40,792 nucleotides of DNA from Thiobacillus sp. (GCA_019911765.1 JAIOJU010000028.1:1-40792), one strand, 5' to 3'. Numbered from the stretch's first letter, positions 1 to 8,666 are shown. Numbers and translations: made by a program. The notes: generated by a model not told the origin, from the sequence alone.

Positions 1-324
1 GAGAAGGGCTACCTGGTAAGAGATGCAAGACACAAGACACAAGATTCAAGTAAACCGCAGGTTGCGACCTCCCTTGAATCTTGCAACTTGAATCTTGAAT
101 CTGGCGAACGCCCGATAGTGGCCGTCGATCCCCGCTACTTCCGCCCCACCGAAGTCGAAACCCTGCTCGGCGACCCGGCCAAGGCCAAGAACAAACTCGG
201 CTGGACGCCGAAGATCAGCTTCGACGAACTGGTGGCCGAAATGGTGCGCGAGGACCTGAAAGCGGCAGAGCGCGACGAACTGGTGAAGAAGCACGGCTAC
301 AAGGCCATGGATTATCACGAGTAA
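1..324 (+). CDS. gmd: GDP-mannose 4,6-dehydratase, C-terminal part (5' end outside window)
   Basis: The open frame runs from base 1 to TAA at 322-324 (107 codons). Gmd converts GDP-mannose to GDP-4-keto-6-deoxymannose, the precursor of GDP-fucose, GDP-rhamnose and GDP-perosamine, in the cytoplasm. The family signature [18 protein letters not shown], the KLGW segment and the C-terminal EMVREDL...KKHGY block are all present, which makes the assignment firm. Between the EKGY motif at the very start and VDPRYFRP there is a hydrophilic stretch of about 37 residues. The same interval in E. coli Gmd is about 20 residues, as I recall it. This stretch is encoded by a palindromic heptad repeat (separate entry) that keeps the frame open. 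The stop lies only 6 bases before the ABC transporter start, so the two genes are probably cotranscribed. Upstream partners such as fcl or rmd cannot be seen. Confidence 0.93.
   Translation, partial: EKGYLVRDARHKTQDSSKPQVATSLESCNLNLESGERPIVAVDPRYFRPTEVETLLGDPAKAKNKLGWTPKISFDELVAEMVREDLKAAERDELVKKHGYKAMDYHE
25..100. repeat. Imperfect palindromic heptad repeat inserted in frame in gmd
   Basis: The left arm (25-50) is built from CAAGNNN units. The right arm (73-100) is built from CTTGNNN units, four in a row: CTTGAAT, CTTGCAA, CTTGAAT, CTTGAAT. The arms are reverse complements over the inner 11 bases (CAAGATTCAAG at 40-50 and CTTGAATCTTG at 73-83) and partly beyond, with a 22-base loop at 51-72. 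The repeat contains no stop in the gmd frame and fills a position that is a variable loop in the Gmd family. This resembles a mobile or slippage-prone palindromic element tolerated inside a protein. I cannot tell whether it occurs elsewhere in the genome; I did not see another copy in this window. Confidence 0.8.
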
Positions 325-330
325 GGGCGA

Positions 331-2109
331 GTGCAAACACAACAACCTTTCCGGCAACTGCTCCGTCGCCTGTGGCATCACATTAATCCACGGCGCCGCA
401 TGCAGTTCGGGATACTGCTTCTGCTAATGATTTGTGCCTCTCTGGCCGAGGTCGTCAGTATTGGCGCGGTATTGCCTTTTCTGGGAGTGCTTACGGCACC
501 TGAACGGGTGTTCGACCATCAACTGGCGCAACCTCTGATTCAGGCGCTCAATCTGACTGAGCCTAAACAATTGCTACTGCCGCTTACCACCGTGTTCGCT
601 TTCGCGGCGTTGTTCTCCGGCGCCACGCGCCTGATGCTGTTGTGGGGACAAACCCGGCTCAGCCATGCTATCGGTGCCGATTTCAGTATCAGTATCTACC
701 GTCGCACCCTCTATCAACCCTATGCCGTGCATGTGGCGCGCAACAGCAGTGAAGTTATCTCGGGTATATCGGGCAAGGCAAACAGTCTGGTGCACTACGT
801 TATTCTGCCTGTTCTCACCATTCTTGGTTCCACCATGATGCTGCTCACCATACTGGTTGCGCTGGTGGCCATTGAGCCCGTGGTGGCTTTTGCAGCCTTC
901 GCCGGCTTTGGTGCCATTTATGCGGTGGTGATTTTTGCCAGCAAGAATCGTTTGGCGCGAGATGGCCAGCGGATTAGCCACGAACAAAATCAGGTTATCA
1001 AGGCGCTGCAAGAAGGCCTGGGCGGAATTCGTGATGTTTTGATTGACGGCACCCAGTCGGTTTATTGCAAGATATACCGCGATGCCGATTTGCCATTAAG
1101 GCGCGCCCAGGCGAATGTCCAGATCATAGGCGTTAGTCCGCGCTTTGGTATCGAGGCACTCGGCATGGTGCTCATCGCCGTGTTGGCATATTCGCTGGCT
1201 GGGCGGCCTGCGGGCATTGCCAGCGTGATTCCTGTTTTGGGCGCACTGGCACTCGGTGCACAACGCCTGTTGCCCGTGCTGCAGCAGGCTTACTCCAGTT
1301 GGGCGGCCATGAGGGGTGGCCAGGCATCCTTGAGCGATGCATTGGACCTTCTCGATCAACCTCTCCCTGAGTATGCCGAAGTGCCCTTGCCTGCCCCTAT
1401 CCCTTTTCAACATGACATCGCTCTTGACGGGGTGGCATTCAGCTACACCCCTAAGGGACCGCGTGTGCTGAAAGGGCTGGAACTCAATATTCCCAAGGGT
1501 GGCAGAATCGGGCTTATAGGCAGCACCGGAAGTGGGAAAAGCACGTTGCTAGATATCATCATGGGGTTGCTGCACCCCACTGAAGGTAGTCTTGCGATCG
1601 ATGGTGTGGTTATCACTCCTCAAAACCATCGTGCTTGGCAGGCGCACATCGCCCACGTGCCACAAACTATTTTTCTGGCTGACACTACTATCGCTGAGAA
1701 CATCGCATTTGGAGTATCGCCAGATCAAATCGACCTTGATCGTGTTCGCCAGGCCGCGCAACAGGCACAGATTGCTCAAACCATCGAGTCTTGGGACAAC
1801 CAATACAACACTCAGGTCGGAGAACGCGGGGTGCGTCTTTCCGGAGGGCAACGCCAGCGCATCGGAATCGCCCGTGCCCTATACAAACAGGCGGATGTCA
1901 TCGTGTTCGACGAAGCCACCAGCGCTCTGGATAACGATACCGAGCGAGCCGTCATGCAGGCTATTGAGGGCCTGAGTAATGAAATTACGATCCTGATTGT
2001 CGCCCACCGCTTGACCACGCTCAAAAACTGCACTCAGATTGTCGAATTGGGTGATGGGGTCGTGAAGCGGATTGGCACTTATATCGATATTGTGGGCCAG
2101 CCTTCCTGA
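331..2109 (+). CDS. ABC transporter, fused permease and ATPase (PglK/MsbA-like glycolipid flippase)
   Basis: The protein has 592 residues. The N-terminal half is a membrane domain with hydrophobic segments near residues 25-50, 80-105, 155-200 and 270-315. The C-terminal ATPase has Walker A GSTGSGKST (from about residue 397), the signature LSGGQRQRIGIARAL (about 503), Walker B VIVFDEATSALD (about 523) and the switch histidine in VAHRLTT. Half-size ABC exporters of this type flip lipid-linked oligosaccharides or lipid A across the inner membrane as dimers; PglK is the best-known glycan example. The start is GTG at 331, just after the gmd stop, and an ATG at 400 would remove the first basic segment. 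Position at the head of a glycan cluster with no Wzx in view suggests it exports the cluster's lipid-linked product. The substrate is inferred, not shown. Confidence 0.88.
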   Translation: MQTQQPFRQLLRRLWHHINPRRRMQFGILLLLMICASLAEVVSIGAVLPFLGVLTAPERVFDHQLAQPLIQALNLTEPKQLLLPLTTVFAFAALFSGATRLMLLWGQTRLSHAIGADFSISIYRRTLYQPYAVHVARNSSEVISGISGKANSLVHYVILPVLTILGSTMMLLTILVALVAIEPVVAFAAFAGFGAIYAVVIFASKNRLARDGQRISHEQNQVIKALQEGLGGIRDVLIDGTQSVYCKIYRDADLPLRRAQANVQIIGVSPRFGIEALGMVLIAVLAYSLAGRPAGIASVIPVLGALALGAQRLLPVLQQAYSSWAAMRGGQASLSDALDLLDQPLPEYAEVPLPAPIPFQHDIALDGVAFSYTPKGPRVLKGLELNIPKGGRIGLIGSTGSGKSTLLDIIMGLLHPTEGSLAIDGVVITPQNHRAWQAHIAHVPQTIFLADTTIAENIAFGVSPDQIDLDRVRQAAQQAQIAQTIESWDNQYNTQVGERGVRLSGGQRQRIGIARALYKQADVIVFDEATSALDNDTERAVMQAIEGLSNEITILIVAHRLTTLKNCTQIVELGDGVVKRIGTYIDIVGQPS

Positions 2110-2122
2110 GGCCCAGGCAGCG

Positions 2123-2128
2123 AAAGGA
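2123..2128 (+). promoter_or_regulatory. Ribosome binding site AAAGGA that fixes the pseB start
   Basis: AAAGGA lies 9 bases before ATG 2138. The open frame extends back to 2072 inside the ABC transporter gene, but only the 2138 start has a Shine-Dalgarno sequence, and it gives an N terminus (MLNDSSILITGGTGSFG) typical of PseB. Confidence 0.75.
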
Positions 2129-2137
2129 ACAAGCCTT

Positions 2138-3136
2138 ATGCTTAATGATTCATCCATTCTCATCACTGGTGGCACCGGCTCTTTCGGCCATACTTTTGTC
2201 CCCATGACTTTGGCCAAATACAATCCGCGCCGTCTGGTTGTCTTCTCGCGTGACGAGATGAAACAGTGGGAAATGGCAAAATTGTATGGCGATGATGACA
2301 GGGTGCGGTTTTTTATTGGCGACGTGCGCGACAAGGACAGACTGGTCCGTGCACTGGATGGCATTGACTATGTCATCCATGCGGCTGCGACCAAGATAGT
2401 CCCTACAGCTGAATACAACCCCTTCGAATGTGTCAAGACCAATATTATTGGCGCGATGAATCTGATTGACGCCTGCATCGACCGCCGGGTCAAACGGGTT
2501 GTCGCGCTTTCCACCGACAAAGCGAGCAATCCAGCCAACCTTTACGGCGCGACCAAGCTGGCCTCAGATAAACTGTTTGTCGCGGGGAACTCATATTCAG
2601 GCTCCCACGAAACGCGGTTCGCTGTTGTGCGCTATGGCAACGTGATGGGTTCGCGCGGCTCGGTTATCCCCTTCTTTATGGGGCTTGCCGACAAAGGAAG
2701 CTTGCCGATTACGGATGAGCGCATGACACGATTCATGATCAGCCTTGAGCAAGGCGTCGAACTCGTCTGGCATGCCTTTGAAGACATGGTGGGCGGTGAA
2801 ATCTACGTCAAGAAAATTCCGTCGATGAAAGTGGTCGATCTCGCTCGGGCCGTTGCGCCCGATGCCACCCATGAAATCGTAGGTATCCGCCCTGGCGAGA
2901 AACTGCATGAGCAAATGATCGGCACCGAGGATGCCCTGCATACCTACGAATACGATGATCACTTCAAGATACTGCCAGCGATCCATGGCTGGAGCAACGA
3001 CCCGAGCCGCATCAACGGTGGGGTGAAGGTTGCTCCCGACTTTATCTACAGCTCGAACATCAACCCCGAATGGATGACGATTGAACAGTTGCGCGCCTGG
3101 ATAGACAGCAACTGCGAGAAGATTGGTCGCATCTGA
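2138..3136 (+). CDS. pseB: UDP-N-acetylglucosamine 4,6-dehydratase (inverting), PseB/FlaA1 type
   Basis: The protein has 332 residues, the usual PseB length. It is a soluble short-chain dehydrogenase with the nucleotide-binding loop GGTGSFG at residues 11-17 and the active-site block STDKASNPANLYGATK at 125-140. Within that block D127, K128 and Y136 match the catalytic residues known for H. pylori FlaA1. PseB catalyses the first step of pseudaminic acid synthesis: 4,6-dehydration with C5 epimerisation of UDP-GlcNAc to UDP-2-acetamido-2,6-dideoxy-L-arabino-hexos-4-ulose. The pseC start follows one base after its stop. Non-inverting homologues such as WbpM or PglF are membrane-anchored and about twice as long, so the short soluble form supports PseB. 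Confidence 0.94.
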   Translation: MLNDSSILITGGTGSFGHTFVPMTLAKYNPRRLVVFSRDEMKQWEMAKLYGDDDRVRFFIGDVRDKDRLVRALDGIDYVIHAAATKIVPTAEYNPFECVKTNIIGAMNLIDACIDRRVKRVVALSTDKASNPANLYGATKLASDKLFVAGNSYSGSHETRFAVVRYGNVMGSRGSVIPFFMGLADKGSLPITDERMTRFMISLEQGVELVWHAFEDMVGGEIYVKKIPSMKVVDLARAVAPDATHEIVGIRPGEKLHEQMIGTEDALHTYEYDDHFKILPAIHGWSNDPSRINGGVKVAPDFIYSSNINPEWMTIEQLRAWIDSNCEKIGRI

Positions 3137-3137
3137 C

Positions 3138-4298
3138 ATGATTCCCTACGGTCGTCAGGACATTATTCAGGCTGATATTGATGCCATTGTTGATGTGCTG
3201 CGCTCGGACTTTCTGACGCAGGGGCCTCAAGTGCCCCTTTTCGAGCAAAAGCTGGCCGATTACTGTGGCGCAAAACATGCAGTTGCGGTTAATAGCGCCA
3301 CCTCGGCTTTGCATCTTGCATGCCTCGCGCTGGGGCTTGGTCCGGACGACTGGCTGTGGACCAGCCCCATTACTTTTGTCGCTTCGGCAAATTGCGGACT
3401 GTATTGCGGCGCCCGGGTTGACTTTGTCGACATCAATCCCCGTAGTTACAACCTTTGCCCACGAGCGCTTGAGCAGAAGCTGATCGTGGCCGAGCGCGAA
3501 GGTCGCCTGCCTAAAATCGTCGTGCCGGTGCACTTGTGCGGCGAGCCGTGCGATATGCGGGCAATTTACGCGTTGGCGCAGCGCTTTGGCTTCAAGATTA
3601 TCGAAGATGCTTCGCATGCGGTTGGCGGGAAATACAGGGGCGAGCCCATTGGCAATTGCCGTTATAGCGACGTTACTGTTTTCAGTTTCCATCCCGTGAA
3701 GATCATCACCACAGCCGAAGGTGGCACCGCGATGACAAACGACGATGCACTGGCCGAACGCATGGCACTGCTGCGCAGTCATGGCATCACCCGTGACCGG
3801 GCGCGCATGACCCATGAACCAGACGGCCCCTGGTATTACGAGCAGGTCGACCTGGGCTTTAATTACCGCATGACCGAGTTACAGGCTGCGCTCGGTATCA
3901 GTCAGATGGATCGCCTGGACAATTACGTCGACCGCCGTCATGAACTCGCACGTCGTTATGACGCGTTACTGGCAGGTCTGCCCGTGACGCCCCCCTGGCG
4001 GCATGTGGACAACTACTCGGCGTTGCACCTGTATGTGATCCGTCTGCAACTTCCTGGTGGCGCTCGTACGCACCGCGATGTTTTCGAGTCCCTGCGCGAA
4101 CAGGGGATCGGAGTCAATCTTCACTACATTCCCGTTCATACCCAGCCGTATTACCAGGCGATGGGTTTCAGGGCTGGTGATTTTCCGGAAGCTGAGCGGT
4201 ACTATGCCGAGGCCATCAGCCTGCCCATGTATCCCGGCCTTAGCGACGTGCAATTGCAATCAGTTGCGAAGGCGCTTGGGTCTGCCGTTTTGACATGA
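3138..4298 (+). CDS. pseC: UDP-4-amino-4,6-dideoxy-N-acetyl-beta-L-altrosamine transaminase
   Basis: The protein has 386 residues and is a DegT/DnrJ/EryC1/StrS-family PLP aminotransferase. K188 in FHPVKIITTAEGG is the expected Schiff-base lysine, and the N terminus MIPYGRQDI is typical of PseC. It aminates C4 of the PseB product using glutamate. The ATG at 3138 was chosen over an in-frame TTG at 3123 because it lies one base after the pseB stop and matches the family N terminus. The last 4 bases overlap the aldo/keto reductase start (ATGA). Adjacency to pseB makes the function strong by context as well as by sequence. Confidence 0.93.
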   Translation: MIPYGRQDIIQADIDAIVDVLRSDFLTQGPQVPLFEQKLADYCGAKHAVAVNSATSALHLACLALGLGPDDWLWTSPITFVASANCGLYCGARVDFVDINPRSYNLCPRALEQKLIVAEREGRLPKIVVPVHLCGEPCDMRAIYALAQRFGFKIIEDASHAVGGKYRGEPIGNCRYSDVTVFSFHPVKIITTAEGGTAMTNDDALAERMALLRSHGITRDRARMTHEPDGPWYYEQVDLGFNYRMTELQAALGISQMDRLDNYVDRRHELARRYDALLAGLPVTPPWRHVDNYSALHLYVIRLQLPGGARTHRDVFESLREQGIGVNLHYIPVHTQPYYQAMGFRAGDFPEAERYYAEAISLPMYPGLSDVQLQSVAKALGSAVLT

Positions 4299-5191
4299 GC
4301 CAATATCTAGAATCTGCGCGTACGCATCGCTTGGCCCTGGGTACGGTCCAATTCGGCCTGCCTTACGGCATCGCCAATACGGCTGGCCAAGTATCTCTGG
4401 CCGAAGCCGAACGCATGGTCAGCCTTGCTGCCGACAACAGCATCGACACGATCGATACCGCTATTGGCTATGGGGAGAGCGAACAGGTGCTCGGCCGGAT
4501 TGGTATGCAGGGATTCAAGGTCGTAAGCAAGATTCCGCCCGTCCCGCCGGGCGTGACGAACGTCAGGGGATGGGTGCGGGACGAGGTTGCCCGCTCACTT
4601 GACACCCTGCGCATCGATAGGCTCCATGGCCTGTTGCTGCATCGTTCGGCCGACCTGCTCGGACCATATGGCGATGTGCTGGCTGAGGCCCTGTGCGAAC
4701 TCAAGGCCGAGGGGGCGGTGGTTAAGACGGGGGTTTCCATTTACGCACCGGACGACCTGGAAACCTTGTCGCGGAAGCTCGAGCTTGATTTGATCCAGGC
4801 GCCGTTCAATCTGGCTGACAGACGGCTCCATCGTAGTGGTTGGCTGCAGCGACTCAGGTCGCAGGGGACGGAAATTCATGTGCGCTCCGTTTTCCTGCAA
4901 GGTCTGCTTTTGATGCCACGCGAGGCGATGCCGCCAAAGTTTGCTCGCTGGGCACCATTGTTCGATCGCTGGCATGACTGGCAGCGTTGCCATGAGGCGT
5001 CTGCCGTAGCGGCCTGCCTGGCCTTCCCTCTATCCTTTCCCGCGATCGACCGTGTCGTTGTTGGCGCCAATGACTCGGCACAGCTGCAGGAAATCTTGCG
5101 CGCTACTGCTCAGAGAGTGGAGACAGCACTTCCAGACCTCGCCTGCGACGACGAGGACCTGATCAATCCGGCGCGCTGGCCGGCCTTTTGA
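4295..5191 (+). CDS. Aldo/keto reductase of the nonulosonate cluster
   Basis: The protein has 298 residues and the AKR TIM-barrel features. The catalytic tetrad is visible as D54 and Y59 (in DTAIGYGESE), K79 (VVSKIPP) and H116 (LLLHRS). AKRs reduce carbonyls with NAD(P)H. The enzyme is not part of the minimal six-step Pse pathway, yet its start overlaps the pseC stop by 4 bases and it belongs to the same transcript. It may act on a keto group of a sugar intermediate or on a small acyl precursor of an unusual N-substituent; this is inference. A 59-base gap follows before the aminotransferase. Confidence 0.85.
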   Translation: MSQYLESARTHRLALGTVQFGLPYGIANTAGQVSLAEAERMVSLAADNSIDTIDTAIGYGESEQVLGRIGMQGFKVVSKIPPVPPGVTNVRGWVRDEVARSLDTLRIDRLHGLLLHRSADLLGPYGDVLAEALCELKAEGAVVKTGVSIYAPDDLETLSRKLELDLIQAPFNLADRRLHRSGWLQRLRSQGTEIHVRSVFLQGLLLMPREAMPPKFARWAPLFDRWHDWQRCHEASAVAACLAFPLSFPAIDRVVVGANDSAQLQEILRATAQRVETALPDLACDDEDLINPARWPAF

Positions 5192-5250
5192 AATGACGGA
5201 AATCCGCGCAAGCGATACATTGCAACCACATTACCAATAGAGAGTGCTTT

Positions 5251-6555
5251 ATGGACACAGGTCAAAAGCTCTGGCAACGCGCCAAGCAAATCATCCCCGG
5301 CGGCAACATGCTGCTATCCAAGCGGGCGGAAATGTTCCTGCCCGACCAGTGGCCGGCATATTTCAGCAAGGCCAAGGGCTGCAAGGTATGGGATCTCGAT
5401 GGCCGTGAATACATCGACATGTGCATCATGGGTATCGGCACGAACACACTCGGTTACGGCCATGATGAGGTCGACGCCGCGGTGATGGAGACCGTGAAAG
5501 CGGGCAATATGTCTACTTTCAACTGTCCGGAAGAGGTTTATCTCGCGGAGAAGCTGCTGGAGCTCCACCCTTGGGCAGACATGGCGCGCTTCGCGCGTTC
5601 CGGCGGCGAGGCCAATGCCATCGCCATCCGCATCGCGCGCGCAGCGGCCGGCAAGGATAAGGTTGCCATTTGCGGCTATCACGGCTGGCATGACTGGTAC
5701 CTGGCCGCCAATCTCGGTGACGACAACCATCTGGCTGGCCATCTGCTGCCTGGACTTGACCCTAAGGGCGTACCGAAAAACTTGCGCGGCACGGTTTTCC
5801 CTTTCAACTACAATAATTTTGCCGAGCTTGAAGCGCTCGTGAATACCCATGACATCGGTGTCATCAAGATGGAGGTGATGCGCAATCAGGGCCCGCAGGA
5901 CGGCTTCTTGCAGAAGGTGCGTGACTTGTCCACGCAGCGCGGCATCGTGCTGATCTTCGACGAATGCACATCGGGCTTCCGCCAGACCATGGGCGGCATC
6001 CACAAGATGTACGGTGTTGAACCGGACATGGCCATGTTTGGCAAGGCGCTTGGCAACGGTTATGCGATTACGGCTACCATCGGCCGCCGTGAAATCATGG
6101 AAAGCGCCCAGTCGACCTTCATCAGCAGCACGTTCTGGACCGAGCGCATCGGACCAACGGCTGCGCTGAAAACGCTGGAAATCATGGAGCGTGAGAAATC
6201 CTGGGAGCGCATCACCCAGACCGGCACCGGCATCACCGAGCGCTGGAAGACGCTGGCCGCGAAGCATGGCCTCAAGATCAACACCGCTGGCCTGCCGGCC
6301 ATCACCAGCTTTGGTTTCGACGGCCCCAATGCCCTCGCCTACAAAACGCTGATCACTCAGGAAATGCTGGCCAAGGGTTATCTGGCCACCAATCTGGTGT
6401 TCTCGAGCATTGCCCACACACCGGATATCGTGGATGGTTATTTCCATGCGCTTGATCCGGTCTTTGCCCTGATCAAGGAATGCGAAGAAGGGCGAGATGT
6501 CATGTCTTTGCTCAAGGGCCCTGTCTGCCATGCCGGCTTCAAGCGCCTGAACTGA
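5251..6555 (+). CDS. Class III aminotransferase resembling glutamate-1-semialdehyde 2,1-aminomutase
   Basis: The protein has 434 residues and is a fold-type I PLP enzyme of the HemL-like group. K265 in MFGKALGNGYAI is the PLP lysine, FDECTSGFR carries the cofactor-contacting Asp, and LGYGHDEVDAAV is the usual N-terminal region. True HemL makes 5-aminolevulinate for tetrapyrroles. Here the gene lies between pseC and pseG, so a role in making or attaching an amino-containing sugar substituent is more likely. The neighbouring aldo/keto reductase could act with it in a two-step conversion (inference). ATG 5251 is preceded by a weak AGAGAG at 5239-5244. No tetrapyrrole gene is nearby. Confidence 0.82.
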   Translation: MDTGQKLWQRAKQIIPGGNMLLSKRAEMFLPDQWPAYFSKAKGCKVWDLDGREYIDMCIMGIGTNTLGYGHDEVDAAVMETVKAGNMSTFNCPEEVYLAEKLLELHPWADMARFARSGGEANAIAIRIARAAAGKDKVAICGYHGWHDWYLAANLGDDNHLAGHLLPGLDPKGVPKNLRGTVFPFNYNNFAELEALVNTHDIGVIKMEVMRNQGPQDGFLQKVRDLSTQRGIVLIFDECTSGFRQTMGGIHKMYGVEPDMAMFGKALGNGYAITATIGRREIMESAQSTFISSTFWTERIGPTAALKTLEIMEREKSWERITQTGTGITERWKTLAAKHGLKINTAGLPAITSFGFDGPNALAYKTLITQEMLAKGYLATNLVFSSIAHTPDIVDGYFHALDPVFALIKECEEGRDVMSLLKGPVCHAGFKRLN

Positions 6556-6574
6556 AGACGCAGAAACGCCCGGC

Positions 6575-7651
6575 ATGTTGCCCGACCTGAGCGCAGTGCG
6601 CATATTTTTCGTTACTGCCGCCAGCAACGCGGTTGGTTTCGGCCATCTCGGCCGCTGCCTGGCGCTTGCGGCCGTTGCCAGCCGTTGCCATGCGGATGTG
6701 GGCTTTCTGGTGTTTGGCAGCAAGGCGGCCGAGGCGCGCATCGAGGCCGCCGGCTACGGCAGCATTCTGCTCGATGAGTCCAGTCTCGATGTGAATGCCG
6801 GCGACTGGCCTGTGCCCCATGACCTGCAGGCCGATGTCCTGGTCGTTGACCTCTTGTTCCCGGCCTTCGCGGCAGCCTGTCCTGACCCATCCGCGCTTTT
6901 CGAGCGTCTGCACGGGCTGGGTCGCCGTTTGGTTGCACTCGATGTGCTGGGTGATTTTTCGATCACCAGCAGGCTGTGTGATATTGCCGCCGATCTGGTC
7001 GTCCTGCCCTATGTGGCACCGCCGGCGCCCCGGAGCCGCCACCGCTGGCGCTTGCTGGAAGGAACCCAATACGCCCTGCTGCCGCCTGAATATGAGGATC
7101 TGCCTCCGCGCCAACTGCGCCAGACCGCCAATCGGGTGTTGGTGAGTTGTGGCGGCAGCGATCCAGAAGGGTACACTTCCGGGGTTTTGCTGGGCCTCGA
7201 AGGGGTGGCGCGTGAGCTTGAGGTTATAGTGGTGATCGGTCCTTTGTTCAGCCCTGCCTTGCGCAGTGAAGTGGCAGCTTTGGCAGCGGCGTCGCACCAT
7301 GCGGTGCGGCTGGCGGATGCGCCGCGCAGCCTGCTTGAGGAAATGCTGTGGTGCGATCTGGCCATCAGCGCGAGTGGTTTGACCAAGTATGAATTGGCGG
7401 CAAGTGCCACACCGGCATTGCTGTTCTCCATCGACGCGTTTCACGATGGGGTGAATCGGCCCTTTGCCGCCACGGGGACGGCCATCGACATGGGCGTGGG
7501 GATTGCGGCTGAAACGGTGGCGAAGGAAACCGAACGCCTGCTGGATGATGTAACGCTGCGTCAGCATCTGGCAACGGCCGGCAGAATGCTGGTGGATGGC
7601 CAGGGCAGTCGGCGTTTGTTTACGGAAATAAAGAAGGAGTTATCTTGCTGA
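6575..7651 (+). CDS. pseG: UDP-sugar hydrolase, PseG/SpsG family
   Basis: The protein has 358 residues and a GT-B-like two-domain fold. H24 in VGFGHLGRCLALA matches the catalytic histidine of C. jejuni PseG (H17). CGGSDP at 192-197 and the SASGLTKYELAASATPALLF segment resemble the nucleotide-binding half of the family. PseG removes UDP from 2,4-diacetamido-2,4,6-trideoxy-L-altropyranose, giving the substrate for the synthase encoded next door. The protein is longer than the roughly 275-residue Campylobacter enzyme. Its last bases overlap the pseI start, which suggests coupled translation. No good Shine-Dalgarno precedes ATG 6575, and a GTG at 6596 (VRIFFVTAA) is a possible alternative start. 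Confidence 0.82.
   Translation: MLPDLSAVRIFFVTAASNAVGFGHLGRCLALAAVASRCHADVGFLVFGSKAAEARIEAAGYGSILLDESSLDVNAGDWPVPHDLQADVLVVDLLFPAFAAACPDPSALFERLHGLGRRLVALDVLGDFSITSRLCDIAADLVVLPYVAPPAPRSRHRWRLLEGTQYALLPPEYEDLPPRQLRQTANRVLVSCGGSDPEGYTSGVLLGLEGVARELEVIVVIGPLFSPALRSEVAALAAASHHAVRLADAPRSLLEEMLWCDLAISASGLTKYELAASATPALLFSIDAFHDGVNRPFAATGTAIDMGVGIAAETVAKETERLLDDVTLRQHLATAGRMLVDGQGSRRLFTEIKKELSC
7634..7639 (+). promoter_or_regulatory. Strong ribosome binding site AAGGAG before a TTG start
   Basis: AAGGAG lies inside the end of pseG, 5 bases before TTG 7645. No ATG or GTG is available at a suitable distance, so this site supports TTG as the start of the synthase gene (CTG 7648 is a weaker option). 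Confidence 0.7.
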
Positions 7652-8664
7652 AGAACGAATTGCTGATCGGTGGAACCCCGGTTGGCGAAAATGCCAAACC
7701 CTATGTCATCGCCGAGATTGGATCGAATTTTGACAAGAGCCTCGACAAGGCGCGCAAGCTGATCGATGTGGCAGCCGAGTCCGGCGCCAATGCGGTCAAA
7801 TTTCAGTTGTTCCGTGCGGACGTTCTCTACCCCAATCGTGACGGCCTTTACGACATTTTCAAGTCGATCGAGCTCGATGCCGACTGGGTGCCGCTGCTGG
7901 ACGAATACACGCGCAAGGCCGGCTTGCACTTCATGGCCTCTGCCTTCGATCTGCAATCAGTATCGGTACTCGAAGCGGTTAAGATTCCGGCGCACAAGGT
8001 CGCCTCATCCGAGACGGCTAATTTGCAGTTCCTCCACCATGTGGCATCCACCGGCAAGCCCGTCATCATCTCGACCGGCATGTGCGATATGGTCGATGTC
8101 GAAGAGGCCGTGAACACCTGCATCGGCGTCGGCAATAAAGACATCGTGCTGCTGCAATGTGGCTCCATGTATCCGCTGCCGAACGAACTGGTCAATCTAC
8201 GCGTGATTCAATCGCTGGCCGAGCGCTTCAAGTGTCCGGTCGGCTTCTCCGATCACACCTTGGGCCAGGTGGCAGCAATAGCTGCGGTCGGTCTGGGCGC
8301 TACGGTGTTCGAGAAACACTTCACACTCGATCGCAAGGCTGAAGGCCCCGATCACTTCTACGCGCTTGAACCTGGCGAGCTCAAGGCCTATGTCTCCGCT
8401 ATCCATGAGGCGCATGAGGCACTCGGTTCGGCCAACAAGGAAATGCTGCCCAAGGAGCGCGAGCTCGGTCGCCGCGACGGCATTTACCTGGCACGTGCCA
8501 TGGCCAAGGGCGAGACCATCACCCAGGCCGATGTCTTGATCAGGCGCCCGGCCGTCGGACTGCGCGCACGTTACGCCGCGACTGTTGTCGGCGCCGTGCT
8601 GACGCGTGCTGTTGACAAGGATCAGCCGCTGACCTGGGATGTGATTTCTTTTGGGAGCAAATAA
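7645..8664 (+). CDS. pseI: N-acetylneuraminate/pseudaminate synthase family protein
   Basis: The protein has 339 residues. The NeuB TIM barrel starts with YVIAEIGSNFD and contains ANAVKFQLFRAD, FSDHTLG and EKHFTLDRKAEGPDH. A C-terminal SAF (antifreeze-like) domain covers about the last 60 residues and contains IRRPAVGLRARY. The family condenses a 6-carbon sugar with phosphoenolpyruvate to form a 9-carbon nonulosonate. With PseB, PseC and a PseG-like hydrolase upstream, pseudaminic acid or a close isomer is the likely product. NeuB, LegI and PseI cannot be separated with certainty by eye. The TTG start with a good ribosome binding site lies within the pseG stop region. Confidence 0.87.
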   Translation: MLKNELLIGGTPVGENAKPYVIAEIGSNFDKSLDKARKLIDVAAESGANAVKFQLFRADVLYPNRDGLYDIFKSIELDADWVPLLDEYTRKAGLHFMASAFDLQSVSVLEAVKIPAHKVASSETANLQFLHHVASTGKPVIISTGMCDMVDVEEAVNTCIGVGNKDIVLLQCGSMYPLPNELVNLRVIQSLAERFKCPVGFSDHTLGQVAAIAAVGLGATVFEKHFTLDRKAEGPDHFYALEPGELKAYVSAIHEAHEALGSANKEMLPKERELGRRDGIYLARAMAKGETITQADVLIRRPAVGLRARYAATVVGAVLTRAVDKDQPLTWDVISFGSK

Positions 8665-8666
8665 AA

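Noticed and set aside
5251-6555. Reading the gene as hemL for tetrapyrrole synthesis
   Set aside because: The PLP lysine fits, but the gene is embedded between pseC and pseG and no haem gene is near; a cluster-specific role is more likely.
5314-6741. 475-codon open frame on the minus strand opposite the HemL-like gene
   Set aside because: It is low-complexity in family terms, rich in His/Arg/Gly, with no recognisable domain, and covers a well-conserved aminotransferase gene. GC-rich coding DNA often leaves the antisense frame open.
6539-7567. 342-codon minus-strand open frame opposite pseG
   Set aside because: It is an antisense shadow; the + strand protein has the catalytic His and nucleotide-binding motifs.
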